Assembly: GCA_963169575.1 (NCBI GenBank)
Contig: CAUJGH010000128.1
Coordinates: forward strand, 1 to 33,931
Direction of reading: 5' to 3'
DNA length: 33,931 nucleotides
Source of the DNA: Myxococcota bacterium
Lineage (GTDB): Bacteria; Myxococcota_A; UBA9160; UBA4427
The translations under genes were made by a program, and so were the position numbers. How positions within the stretch are numbered: position 1 is the stretch's first letter; each line of letters starts with the position of its first letter. Positions 21,565 to 28,887 of the stretch are shown one piece after another. Below the pieces are notes generated by a model, which saw only the letters and a list, made by a program, of their open reading frames with translations, was not told where the DNA came from and did no database searches.

Positions 21565-22397
21565 GCGCCCGTCCGATCGATCTGCTCGCACGCTCGTTCC
21601 CGGGGCCTTCGACCGGAGGTCTCCGCTTCGAGCGCGCGCGGCCCGTGCAGCGATCGCGAGCGCACGACGCGGCGCTCGGACGAGCGTGTCGGATGCCGAG
21701 GATGAGCGCACGAAGGTCGCATGTCCTCGTCCGGTCCGCGATCGGGCGGTACCGGATTCGTCGAATTCCCAGCGGCACGCGCTCAGCGACGCGCAGGCGG
21801 TGGCGAATGGTTCGCCGCTCGGCTCGAGCGGGCGGCAAGATGCGACGAAAGCGCTCTGGACCAGGCGGGACACACCGAGGTTTCGACCGATCCGCCGATT
21901 GGGACCGTCCCAGGGAGCAGTCCGAAGGGCTCCTCGGCGTTCGCTTCGTTCGGACCGGATCTGGAGGAGAGCGGATCCACGTTGCGGAGTTTCGCCGGTC
22001 CGGCGAGCGTGATCGGTGCAGCGCGCTCTTCGAGATCGACGAAGCCCTCGAGACGCTGATCCCCGTGAATGTCCTGCCCCAGGCCGAGCATGGAGTCGCG
22101 CGGTGTCGACTTCGCGGGGCTTCGCATCGATCGTCGAATTCGCCAGCGACGCCTTCCGGCCCCTCGGCATGGGCAGCGCCGCCGCCGTCCCCTCGAATGC
22201 GGGCCGTGAGGCCGAGGCCCGCGTGATCTCCGCCCTACGGCGATGGGATGGGATGGGACGAGGACGCTCGATCTCGTCGACTGAGATCCCGACGAGGGCG
22301 AAGAACGAGCCGTCGCGCCTTGCGCCATCCGATGCCGACTTGAGTTTTCGGCGCCTCCGGTGCAGAGTCGATGCGAGCGACTCGGGAGGAGCCTGCC
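21565..22397. other. 833-base region without a convincing gene
   Basis: All six frames here have Arg/Ser/Pro-rich composition and no start with a good ribosome site. The best protein-like candidate is a minus-strand frame from ATG 22091 to 21783 (102 residues), which I do not trust. Visible structure: a perfect palindrome TGGGAC-C-GTCCCA at 21900-21912 and three copies of GATGG at 22242-22256. It may hold two divergent promoters, an RNA gene or gene remnants. Confidence 0.5.
21900..21912. repeat. Short perfect palindrome
   Basis: TGGGAC and GTCCCA flank a single base. It lies inside the non-coding 833-base region, 336 bases before the isomerase start and about 490 bases before the Rieske gene. 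An operator role is possible but unsupported. Confidence 0.3.
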
Positions 22398-23399
22398 ATG
22401 GTGACGGCGATCGGCGTGGAGCGAGCGAGCGGCGAATCGGATTGGCGGGGTCTGTTCGGCGGGCTGAAGCAGGGGCAGCTCCATCCTGAAGGATGGTATG
22501 CCGTCGCCCTCTCGAGTGAGGTCCTGCCCGGCCGCATCACGGGCCGCCCCTTCCTGAACGGGCGCGTCGTCGCCTATCGCAAGGGTTCGGGCGAGCCCGT
22601 CGTGCTGACGGCCTACTGCCCGCACATGGGGACCGATCTGGCATCGGGCCAGATCCTCGGCGACGAGCTGCGCTGCAACTACCATCATTTTCGCTTCGGA
22701 CCGGGCGGCGAATGCGTCGGCGTGCCGGGCGATAATCGGATCCCGCCCGGGGCGCGCCTCTTCAGCTATCCCGCCGTCGAGCGATTCGGGCTCGTCTGGG
22801 CCTACAACGGCGAGGCGCCGCTCTTCCCGCCGCCGGAGGTCCGCGACTTCGCGGCCGACGAACTCGTCTGCCGTGCGCGCCGCGCGCACGTCTACGAGAA
22901 CGTCGCGCCCTGGCTCCCGATCGGAAATACCTTCGACTTCCTGCATCTACGCCACGTCCACGATCTCGGCTTCGACTTCGACTTCGGGCGAATCCGCTGG
23001 GGGAAATACGAGGCCGAATACGAGATCGACTTCGATTCGCCCACGAGCGGCGCGATCGAGCAGCGCATCCGGGTCACGGGCACCAACATCTCGACCCACG
23101 TCACCGTCGGAGCGACGACGACGGTCGGCGTCACGACGGCGACGCCCGTCGGCACATCGCTCGAGCTCTATCTCGTCGCCTGCGTGGCGAAGGATGCCGG
23201 TCGTTCGCCCGAGGCGATCGATTCGGAGCTGCGCGAGCAGGAGGGGTTCGTCGACGCCCTGCTCGCCGACGACATCCGGGTCATGACCGGAATCGAGTTT
23301 CGCGCCGGGACCTTCGTCCAGGAAGACCAGCCGATGGCGCGCTGGCTGCGCTGGGTTCATGCGTTTCCGGTCGCGGATCCGGCGGCGGCCCATCGTTAG
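22398..23399 (+). CDS. Rieske non-heme iron oxygenase (KshA-like architecture)
   Basis: 333-residue terminal oxygenase component. The Rieske cluster ligands are C74-P-H76 and C93-N-Y-H96 (CPHMGTDLASG, RCNYHHFRFG). The mononuclear iron motif is D180-x2-H183-x4-H188 (in TFDFLHLRHVHDL), and a later Asp pair in LLADDIRVM is a candidate third ligand. Spacing and the ending MARWLRWVH resemble 3-ketosteroid 9-alpha-hydroxylase (KshA) and relatives, though it is ~50 residues shorter. The reaction is probably monohydroxylation or dihydroxylation of a steroid-like or aromatic compound. No ferredoxin or reductase gene is in the window, so electron transfer must come from elsewhere. I chose ATG 22398, with GGAGGAG six bases upstream, over ATG 22371. 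Confidence 0.9.
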   Translation: MVTAIGVERASGESDWRGLFGGLKQGQLHPEGWYAVALSSEVLPGRITGRPFLNGRVVAYRKGSGEPVVLTAYCPHMGTDLASGQILGDELRCNYHHFRFGPGGECVGVPGDNRIPPGARLFSYPAVERFGLVWAYNGEAPLFPPPEVRDFAADELVCRARRAHVYENVAPWLPIGNTFDFLHLRHVHDLGFDFDFGRIRWGKYEAEYEIDFDSPTSGAIEQRIRVTGTNISTHVTVGATTTVGVTTATPVGTSLELYLVACVAKDAGRSPEAIDSELREQEGFVDALLADDIRVMTGIEFRAGTFVQEDQPMARWLRWVHAFPVADPAAAHR

Positions 23400-23497
23400 G
23401 GGACGGCTGCTTCGATTCCGTCGAGCGGAACGAATCCGTTTCGCGCGGCATCGAATGAACGAGCCTGCAATCCCCACGCTGGATCGAGGAGGTCCCC

Positions 23498-24259
23498 ATG
23501 AAGCCCTCTTCCTTTCGCCTTTTCGTCGTCCCTGCGCATCGTCGAGGGCTGCCTCGCGTCCCCCTCGTTCATCTCGTAGCCAGCACGAGTGCCGTTCTCG
23601 CACTCCTGGGTCCCGGGCTCGCCGATGCGGCGAGTCCGAAGACGCCGGACGCGATCCGGCAGGCGCGCGTCCTCGGCACGATCGAGGATCGAGTGCGGAT
23701 CGATCTCGAGACGGCCGGCGGAGAGCTCGATCACGCGAGGATCGAAGTCGCTGCCGAGCCCGGAGGGCGCATCGTCCTGTCGGGGCGCGTTCCCTCGCCG
23801 ACTGCGAGGGCACGAGCAGGCGAGCTGGCGAGCTTCGCCGTCGGCGTCTCCGAGGTCCAGAACGCCCTCGAAGTCGACCCGCAGCTGGCACCGCCGGCGC
23901 CGGCGGTCCGGGCGGGGCCGCCCGAGTCCGGGATCGGCTCGAGCGCGCCGGACGCGCGCCCCCCGTCCGACGAGGCGCTCGCGGAGCGCGTCGCACGGCA
24001 GATTGCCGGGAGCCTGCCCGTCGAGGCGCGAGCGCAGCATCGCTGGCTGCGGGGCTGGCGCGTGGTCGGTGAGGCGTGGTCCTTCGAAGTCGACGTCGAA
24101 GACGGGAAGGTCCGGTTGGACGGGAGCGTGCGCGAGCCGCTCACGGCCGAAGACGTGACGGCGAGCGCGAGAGCGCTCACGGCGGTGCGCGCCGTCGACG
24201 CCTCGCTCGAGGTCGTCGATGCGGATCACCGGCCGGGCTTCTTCGAGCGCCTCTTCTAG
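23498..24259 (+). CDS. Exported BON-domain protein
   Basis: 253-residue protein with an N-terminal signal peptide: a long basic n-region, hydrophobic segment VASTSAVLALLGPGLA and likely cleavage after ADA. Two BON-like repeats follow: the first (~60-130) holds LETAGGELDHARIEV, GRIVLSGRVPSPTARARAGELA and VGVSEVQNALEV; the second (~165-245) holds FEVDVEDGKVRLDGSV and VRAVDASLEVVD. An Ala/Pro-rich linker of ~40 residues separates them. BON domains bind phospholipid or help envelope stability (OsmY, and secretin-associated proteins). It has its own strong ribosome site, GAGGAGG five bases before ATG. It lies 98 bases after the Rieske gene and is convergent with the ATP-grasp gene. The role is probably envelope maintenance and not catabolism. 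Confidence 0.82.
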   Translation: MKPSSFRLFVVPAHRRGLPRVPLVHLVASTSAVLALLGPGLADAASPKTPDAIRQARVLGTIEDRVRIDLETAGGELDHARIEVAAEPGGRIVLSGRVPSPTARARAGELASFAVGVSEVQNALEVDPQLAPPAPAVRAGPPESGIGSSAPDARPPSDEALAERVARQIAGSLPVEARAQHRWLRGWRVVGEAWSFEVDVEDGKVRLDGSVREPLTAEDVTASARALTAVRAVDASLEVVDADHRPGFFERLF

Positions 24260-24267
24260 CGTCCGGA

Positions 24268-25302
24268 TCAGCGTCCGAAGATGCGCCACTCGGGCTCGTA
24301 GCCGAGGCCGAGAGCGACGATGCGACTCAGCAAAGCCGGATATTCGATTCCGATGCTCTCGGCGGACTCCGCGAAGTCCTCGCCCCACATCAAGTTGGGA
24401 TTGGCGTTCGCCTCGAGCACGTAGACCCGGCCGTCGTTGCCGAGCCGCAGATCCATCCGGCCGTAGCCGCTCATGTGGAGCGCGCGATAGATCCGCTTGG
24501 CGAGGCTCGCGAGCTTCGAATCCATGCCCGGCGGGAGATCCTTCGCGGCGCCGGTCCGGATGCCATGCTTCTTCTGGTAACGCGAGTCCCATTTCACCTT
24601 GCGGGTGGCGATGTTGGTCTGCACGTCGGAGAGCGTCCCGAAGTCGAGCTCCCAGACGGGGAAGGTCTTGAGGCGCTCGTTGCCGAGGACTCCGATGTAG
24701 AGCTCCCGGCCCTCGATGAACTGCTCGGCGATCGCGTCGCTGCGGGTCTGCTCGTGGATGAATTGCACGCGCTCGCGGAGGTGCGTGGCGTCGTGGACGA
24801 TCGAAGCCTGCGAGATCCCGAGCGACGCGTCGTCGGTCGTCGACTTGACGATCAGCGGGAACTCGGGGCGGCGCGGCGGCTTGTAGCCCTTGCGAGCCGA
24901 GAAGAGATGGAATGCCGGCGTCAGGATCCGGTGGTAGGCGAGGACCTGCTTCGTCAGGAACTTGTCTCGGGAGATCATCATGCCGCGCGGATTACAGCCC
25001 GTATAGGGCTGACGCATCATCTCGAGATAGGCGACGACGTAGTGGTCGTAGGTGACGATTCCGGAGAACTCCTCGAGCAGGTTGAAGACGATGTCCGGTT
25101 CGAACTCGGCCATCTTGCGCCGAACCGGACCGATCTCGTCGCCGACGCCGAGTACCTCGACCTGGTGATGCAGGTTCGCGAGCGTCGACATCACGTTGTA
25201 CTCGGTGCGGCATTCGTCGATCGCGCTGTCGGGCAGGCCGCGAAGATCGTGCGGCGGGACGAGCGTCTCGTGGACCAGCATGAGGATGCGGAGCTTCTTC
25301 AC
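24268..25302 (-). CDS. D-Ala-D-Ala-ligase-like ATP-grasp enzyme
   Basis: 344-residue ATP-dependent carboxylate-amine ligase. The N-terminal pre-ATP-grasp domain starts LRILMLVHETLVPP and includes EPDIVFNLLEEFSG. The ATP-grasp core shows ISRDKFLTKQVLAYHRI, the P-loop-like region FPLIVKSTTDDASLGIS, the EQFIEGRELYIGVLGN adenine-loop segment and the metal site YGRMDLR ... VYVLEANANPNL. It is clearly a ligase of the D-Ala-D-Ala/RimK superfamily, but D-Ala-D-Ala ligase itself ends in NxxPG-M, here replaced by NANPNL, so the acceptor is probably different. GTG 25302 has AAGGAGA six bases upstream. The frame stays open to a TTG at 25425 through a (K-A-E-Q) repeat; that start is less likely. It follows a Zn metallopeptidase on the same strand, a pairing that suggests peptide or amino-acid conjugate synthesis and cleavage. 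Confidence 0.88.
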   Translation of the reverse strand: MKKLRILMLVHETLVPPHDLRGLPDSAIDECRTEYNVMSTLANLHHQVEVLGVGDEIGPVRRKMAEFEPDIVFNLLEEFSGIVTYDHYVVAYLEMMRQPYTGCNPRGMMISRDKFLTKQVLAYHRILTPAFHLFSARKGYKPPRRPEFPLIVKSTTDDASLGISQASIVHDATHLRERVQFIHEQTRSDAIAEQFIEGRELYIGVLGNERLKTFPVWELDFGTLSDVQTNIATRKVKWDSRYQKKHGIRTGAAKDLPPGMDSKLASLAKRIYRALHMSGYGRMDLRLGNDGRVYVLEANANPNLMWGEDFAESAESIGIEYPALLSRIVALGLGYEPEWRIFGR

Positions 25303-25338
25303 GGCGTCTCCTTCATGCGGCGGTCCGCGTTGGGCTCC

Positions 25339-25398
25339 CTGCTCGGCTGACTGCTCGGCCTTCTGCACGGCCTTTTGCTCGGCCTTCTGCCCGGCACT
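25339..25398. repeat. Five tandem 12-base repeats before the ATP-grasp gene
   Basis: The copies are CTGCTCGGCTGA, CTGCTCGGCCTT, CTGCACGGCCTT, TTGCTCGGCCTT and CTGCCCGGCACT. The unit length is a multiple of three, and read on the minus strand in the ATP-grasp frame it encodes a KAEQ-type repeat. It lies between the metallopeptidase stop and the best ATP-grasp start. Confidence 0.75.
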
Positions 25399-25428
25399 CT
25401 TCTCGATCCACGCCCGGACGCGCAAGCA

Positions 25429-26454
25429 TCAGAGCGCGCTGTGTTCGCGATTGCGTCGCAGGACATCGAGCACGACGAGCCCGACGAGTCGGGCGGCGTC
25501 GCGCTTGCTGCGCCGGCGATCGCGAGCGAGTCGCAGGTCGAGCTGCTGGGCACGCAGGATCATGGCGGTCATCGCATGCTCGATGATATAGGGATGCATG
25601 CGCGCGCGCCGATTCAGCAGGCGCTCGATCTGCGGCCGGATTTCGCGGAGGAAGCGCGCGGCGGATGCGCCGGCCGGACGCCGCTTCGGTGTCGCGAAGA
25701 CGCGCACGAGTCGGGCGTCGTGGCGGTTGTCGGTCAGATCGTATCGGGCCAGCTTCCGGCGATAGTGGACGCCGAGGGTCTCGCGGATCTGGTCGATCGG
25801 CTCGATTCGGCGGCGATTGCGCCGCTTCGGCGGCCGGCCCGCGATCTCGGCCATCAACGTATCGACGTATTCGAGCTTCCGGAGCGCCGGCCAGCCGGCG
25901 TAGTCGCGTCGCCAGCGCGCCCGGGGCTGCATCCAGACGGCGAAGGTCTCTGCGAAATCCTCGGTCGGATGGCTCTGCGCGTACCAGTCCCCGATGTGGA
26001 GGACGAAGCGGCGACTGCCCGGGCGCGAGGTGTAGACCGACGGATAACGACGCGACGCGGGCCCGAACACCGCGCGCCAGTCGGCGCGGCGACGCAGCCC
26101 GTAGGCGGTGTCGATGGCGTGGCCTGCCTCGTGGCGAAGGATGCGGATCAACCATTTGCTCTCGCCCCCCTCGACTTCGTGCATCATGCGGCGCTCGAGC
26201 CGCTTGAGGCGCGGATCGGCGAGATAGAAGGGGACGGAGATGCCCGGTACGCCGTCGGGCGAGAACCATTCGACGCCGAACCAGACGTGGGGCTCGAACT
26301 CGATGCCGCGGGCGGCGAGCTCCCGATGGAGCCGCTGGACGTGGCGGGCGACCGTTCCGCGTCGGATGTCGAGGGGCAGGTCGCAGAAGCGAAGCGCGAG
26401 CAGGCTCTCGTCGTCGAGCCGGCGCCAGTCCCGGATCCGGTTGCGCGAGGGCAA
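25429..26454 (-). CDS. Putative zinc-binding metallopeptidase
   Basis: 341-residue cytoplasmic protein matching the putative zinc-binding metallopeptidase family (Peptidase_Mx-like). Key residues are the HExxH motif H108-E109-x-x-H112 (LRHEAGHAID) and, ~53 residues later, HPTEDFAETFAVWM, whose E165 or E169 would be the third zinc ligand. The N-terminal domain (LRDCDLPLDI-like start, ELAARGIEFEPHVWFGVEW) and GDWYAQSHP are typical. The C-terminal ~100 residues are Arg-rich and helical. Substrate unknown. The start is TTG 26454, with GGAAGG eight bases upstream; no ATG fits the frame. The ATP-grasp gene follows on the same strand, after a 126-base gap with repeats. It is divergent from the TetR gene, whose product may regulate it. 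Confidence 0.82.
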   Translation of the reverse strand: MPSRNRIRDWRRLDDESLLALRFCDLPLDIRRGTVARHVQRLHRELAARGIEFEPHVWFGVEWFSPDGVPGISVPFYLADPRLKRLERRMMHEVEGGESKWLIRILRHEAGHAIDTAYGLRRRADWRAVFGPASRRYPSVYTSRPGSRRFVLHIGDWYAQSHPTEDFAETFAVWMQPRARWRRDYAGWPALRKLEYVDTLMAEIAGRPPKRRNRRRIEPIDQIRETLGVHYRRKLARYDLTDNRHDARLVRVFATPKRRPAGASAARFLREIRPQIERLLNRRARMHPYIIEHAMTAMILRAQQLDLRLARDRRRSKRDAARLVGLVVLDVLRRNREHSAL

Positions 26455-26660
26455 TTCGTCGCTTCCTTCCGTTCGTTCCGATGTCTCGGCTCTCGTCCCT
26501 TCCCTCGTCCCTCGGCGCCGACGGGCCGCCTTCGGGCGGTCGCGCTCCGAGCCGACGCTGCGGCCACGGCCAAACTAGCGGATCGCGGCGACGCGGTCCC
26601 ATCCGCGGGGCGAGGCCGGCGCGGCGAGGAGCAGTCCGGGGATCGGCCAGGAGTGGAACC

Positions 26661-26693
26661 TTGCGCCAAATGGGACGTTGTGCCAGATTGGGA
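26661..26693. promoter_or_regulatory. Direct repeat in the metallopeptidase/TetR divergent spacer
   Basis: TTGCGCCAAATGGGA (26661-26675) and TTGTGCCAGATTGGGA (26678-26693) agree at most positions, 17 bases apart. The repeat lies about 40 bases before the TetR start and 210 bases before the metallopeptidase start. A TetR autoregulatory site is the obvious guess, though TetR sites are usually inverted, not direct, repeats. Confidence 0.4.
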
Positions 26694-26731
26694 TCGAGCG
26701 GGCGTGTGATCGCTCTTGCCGGAGTGGCAGC

Positions 26732-27598
26732 ATGGAACGGGCGGCGAGTCGAGCGGCGGCGGGCGGAGCGACTGGACCGACCGGATCGGCCAGAGCGCCC
26801 GGAGCGGCGAGATCCGCGGGGCCGAAGGGAAGCGCCGGGGCCGCGGGCGCAGTGAGAGGCCCGAGAGACGCGGGAAGCGTCCGAGCGAAGCGGGCGGTGG
26901 GTTCGAGCGCTGCGGCGTCGCGCAGCCGGGTCGCGGCCGCGGGCCGGGGAGCTGGCCGCGGCGAGCGGATCTCGCTCCGCGATCGCAAGAAGCAGAAGAC
27001 CTGGGAGGCGATCGCGTCTGCGACGGTGGCGCTCGTCGTCGAGCGGGGATTCGATGCGGTGCGCGTCGAAGACGTCTGCGCGAGGGCCGAAGTCGGGCGT
27101 TCGACGTTCTTCCGCTATTTCGATTCGAAGGAGGCAGCGTTCGTCGCGGGCATCCATCAAGGGCGCCTCGATTCGGTCGTCGATGCCGTGCTCGGCCGAC
27201 CGGAATCCGAAGATGCGCTCGCCGCGCTGACGAACGCCTTTCTCGAGGCCTATGCGGATTGGCGCGAGCAGCGCGATCTGATGCAGCTCGAGGCCGAGAT
27301 CCGGGCGGTCTCGGCGCAGGTGAAGGTTCGCTCGCTCGGGCAGCAGGTCGCCTGGGAGTCGCGGCTCGCCCGCGCGATCGAGCCGCGACTCGCGGCGGGT
27401 CCCCGGCAGGGCCTGCATGCGCGTCTGCTCGCGGCGACGGTCGTCTCCGCGGTCCGGATGGCCAACGACGAATGGCTCGCGGCCGGCGCGCGGCGCTCGC
27501 CTGCGAAGGAGCTGACGGCGGCGCTCGAGGCCGTGCGCGAGCTCGTCGACGGAAGCGCCTTCGCGGCGCGGCGCGGCCGGAGCCGTACGCATCGCTGA
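26732..27598 (+). CDS. TetR-family regulator with long low-complexity N-terminal tail
   Basis: 288-residue transcription factor. The DNA-binding helix-turn-helix lies at ~86-140: TWEAIASATVALVVERGFDAVRVEDVCARAEVGRSTFFRYFDSKEAAF is the classic TetR pattern. The remaining ~140 residues are helical and form the ligand/dimer domain (DLMQLEAEIRAV, RLLAATVVSAVRMANDEWL). TetR regulators usually start within ~10-20 residues of the HTH, so the first ~80 residues (Ala/Gly/Ser/Arg-rich, with G-P-T-G and G-P-K-G strings) are unusual and may be disordered, DNA-binding or wrongly predicted. I chose ATG 26732, which has GGAG eight bases upstream; a start nearer the HTH (GTG ~26898) is possible. It is divergent from the metallopeptidase and upstream of nitronate monooxygenase, which is a likely target. 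Confidence 0.85.
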   Translation: MERAASRAAAGGATGPTGSARAPGAARSAGPKGSAGAAGAVRGPRDAGSVRAKRAVGSSAAASRSRVAAAGRGAGRGERISLRDRKKQKTWEAIASATVALVVERGFDAVRVEDVCARAEVGRSTFFRYFDSKEAAFVAGIHQGRLDSVVDAVLGRPESEDALAALTNAFLEAYADWREQRDLMQLEAEIRAVSAQVKVRSLGQQVAWESRLARAIEPRLAAGPRQGLHARLLAATVVSAVRMANDEWLAAGARRSPAKELTAALEAVRELVDGSAFAARRGRSRTHR

Positions 27599-27634
27599 AC
27601 CGCCGGCTCGGCCGGCCCCATGGAGAATCCCATC

Positions 27635-28765
27635 ATGCATACCCCTCTCTGCGACCTGCTCGACATCGAGTTCCCGATCTTCGCCTTCACCCATTGCCGC
27701 GACGTCGTCGTCGCCGTCTCGAACGCCGGCGGCTTCGGCGTGCTCGGCGCGGTGGGCTTCACGCCCGAACAGCTCGAGCTCGAGTGCCGCTGGATCGACG
27801 AGCATCTCGTCGAGGGCGCGCGTTACGGCGTCGACCTCGTGATTCCGGAGAAATACGAGGGCAAGGGCTCGGATCTCGATCCGAAGGCCCTCGAAGAACA
27901 GCTTCGGAAGCTGATCCCCGCGGAGCATCGAAACTTCGCTTCCCGCCTGCTCTCCGATCACGGCGTCCCCGAGCTGCCCGCAGACCAGCACGCGCGCGAG
28001 CTGCTCGGCTGGACCGCGACGACCGCGAACCCGCTGCTCGACGTCGCGCTCGCGCATCCGAGGGTGACCCTGATCGCGAACGCCCTCGGCACGCCGCCCG
28101 CCGACGTCATCGCGCGCGTCCACGAGAGCGGACGTCTCGTCGCCGCGCTCTGTGGCCGGCTGCATCAGGCGAAGCGCCACAAGGACGCCGGCGTCGACAT
28201 CATCATCGCCCAGGGCACCGAGGGCGGCGGCCATACGGGCGACATCGGCAGCATCGTGCTCTGGCCCCAGGTCGTCGCCGCCGTGGCACCGACTCCGGTT
28301 CTGGCGGCGGGCGGCATCGGGACTGGGGCGCAGGTCGCGGCGGCGCTCGCCCTCGGTGCGCAGGGGGTCTGGACCGGCTCGCTCTGGCTGACGGTCTCCG
28401 AAGCCGAATCCGAGCCGGCGCAGATCGCGTCCTATCTCTCCGCGACGAGCGAAGACGCGGTCCGCTCGCGTTCGTATACGGGCAAGCCCTGCCGCATGCT
28501 GCGCAACGACTGGACCGAGGCCTGGGAGAAGCCCGAGAATCCGAAGCCGCTCGGCATGCCGCTGCAGGGCATGGTGACGGCCGACGCGATCTCGCGCACC
28601 AGCCGTTATGCCGGCGTCGCCGAGACCCAGCGCGTCGCCTTCAACCCCGTCGGCCAGGTCGTCGGCATGATGAAGGAGCGCAAGGCGGTCCGCGACGTCA
28701 TCTACGAGATCGTCGAAGGCTACGTCGAGGCGACCGAACGGCTGCAGGGCCTGCAGCCGGGCTGA
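27635..28765 (+). CDS. Nitronate monooxygenase-like flavoprotein
   Basis: 376-residue FMN TIM-barrel enzyme of the nitronate monooxygenase/2-nitropropane dioxygenase family. It starts MHTPLCDLLDIEFPIFAF and has VSNAGGFGVLGAVGFT (barrel strand motif), AQGTEGGGHTGDIGS (FMN phosphate and catalytic His region), VLAAGGIGTGAQVAAALALGAQGVWTGS (phosphate-binding motif) and a C-terminal helical part. These enzymes oxidise nitronates; the related long branch in high-GC bacteria has no defined substrate. ATG 27620 is in frame, but GGAG at 27621-27624 is correctly spaced for ATG 27635. The gene follows TetR after 36 bases on the same strand and could be under its control. Confidence 0.88.
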   Translation: MHTPLCDLLDIEFPIFAFTHCRDVVVAVSNAGGFGVLGAVGFTPEQLELECRWIDEHLVEGARYGVDLVIPEKYEGKGSDLDPKALEEQLRKLIPAEHRNFASRLLSDHGVPELPADQHARELLGWTATTANPLLDVALAHPRVTLIANALGTPPADVIARVHESGRLVAALCGRLHQAKRHKDAGVDIIIAQGTEGGGHTGDIGSIVLWPQVVAAVAPTPVLAAGGIGTGAQVAAALALGAQGVWTGSLWLTVSEAESEPAQIASYLSATSEDAVRSRSYTGKPCRMLRNDWTEAWEKPENPKPLGMPLQGMVTADAISRTSRYAGVAETQRVAFNPVGQVVGMMKERKAVRDVIYEIVEGYVEATERLQGLQPG

Positions 28766-28774
28766 CGGAGCCGC

Positions 28775-28808
28775 CACCGGCCCGCCGGTCGAACCCGGCC
28801 GGCCGGTG
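28775..28808 (+). terminator. Hairpin after the nitronate monooxygenase gene
   Basis: An eight-base perfect repeat (CACCGGCC, GGCCGGTG) with an 18-base loop lies nine bases after the stop. There is no T-run. It is probably the end of the TetR-monooxygenase transcript. Confidence 0.45.
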
Positions 28809-28887
28809 CCCATCCGGCCCGCGATCCGGAGGGCCGCGATCTCCACGGCCGAGGGCCAGGCGGCCGCGATCGCTACAGTCGAGCGCC

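Noticed and set aside
21783-22091. 102-codon minus-strand frame in the 833-base gap
   Set aside because: No ribosome site, no recognisable domain, Ser/Arg/Pro-rich end; not better than chance at this GC content.
25313-28846. Minus-strand open frame of 1177 codons
   Set aside because: It is antisense to TetR and the monooxygenase, overlaps other real genes, and has Arg/Pro/Ala-rich shadow composition; GC3 bias keeps it open.
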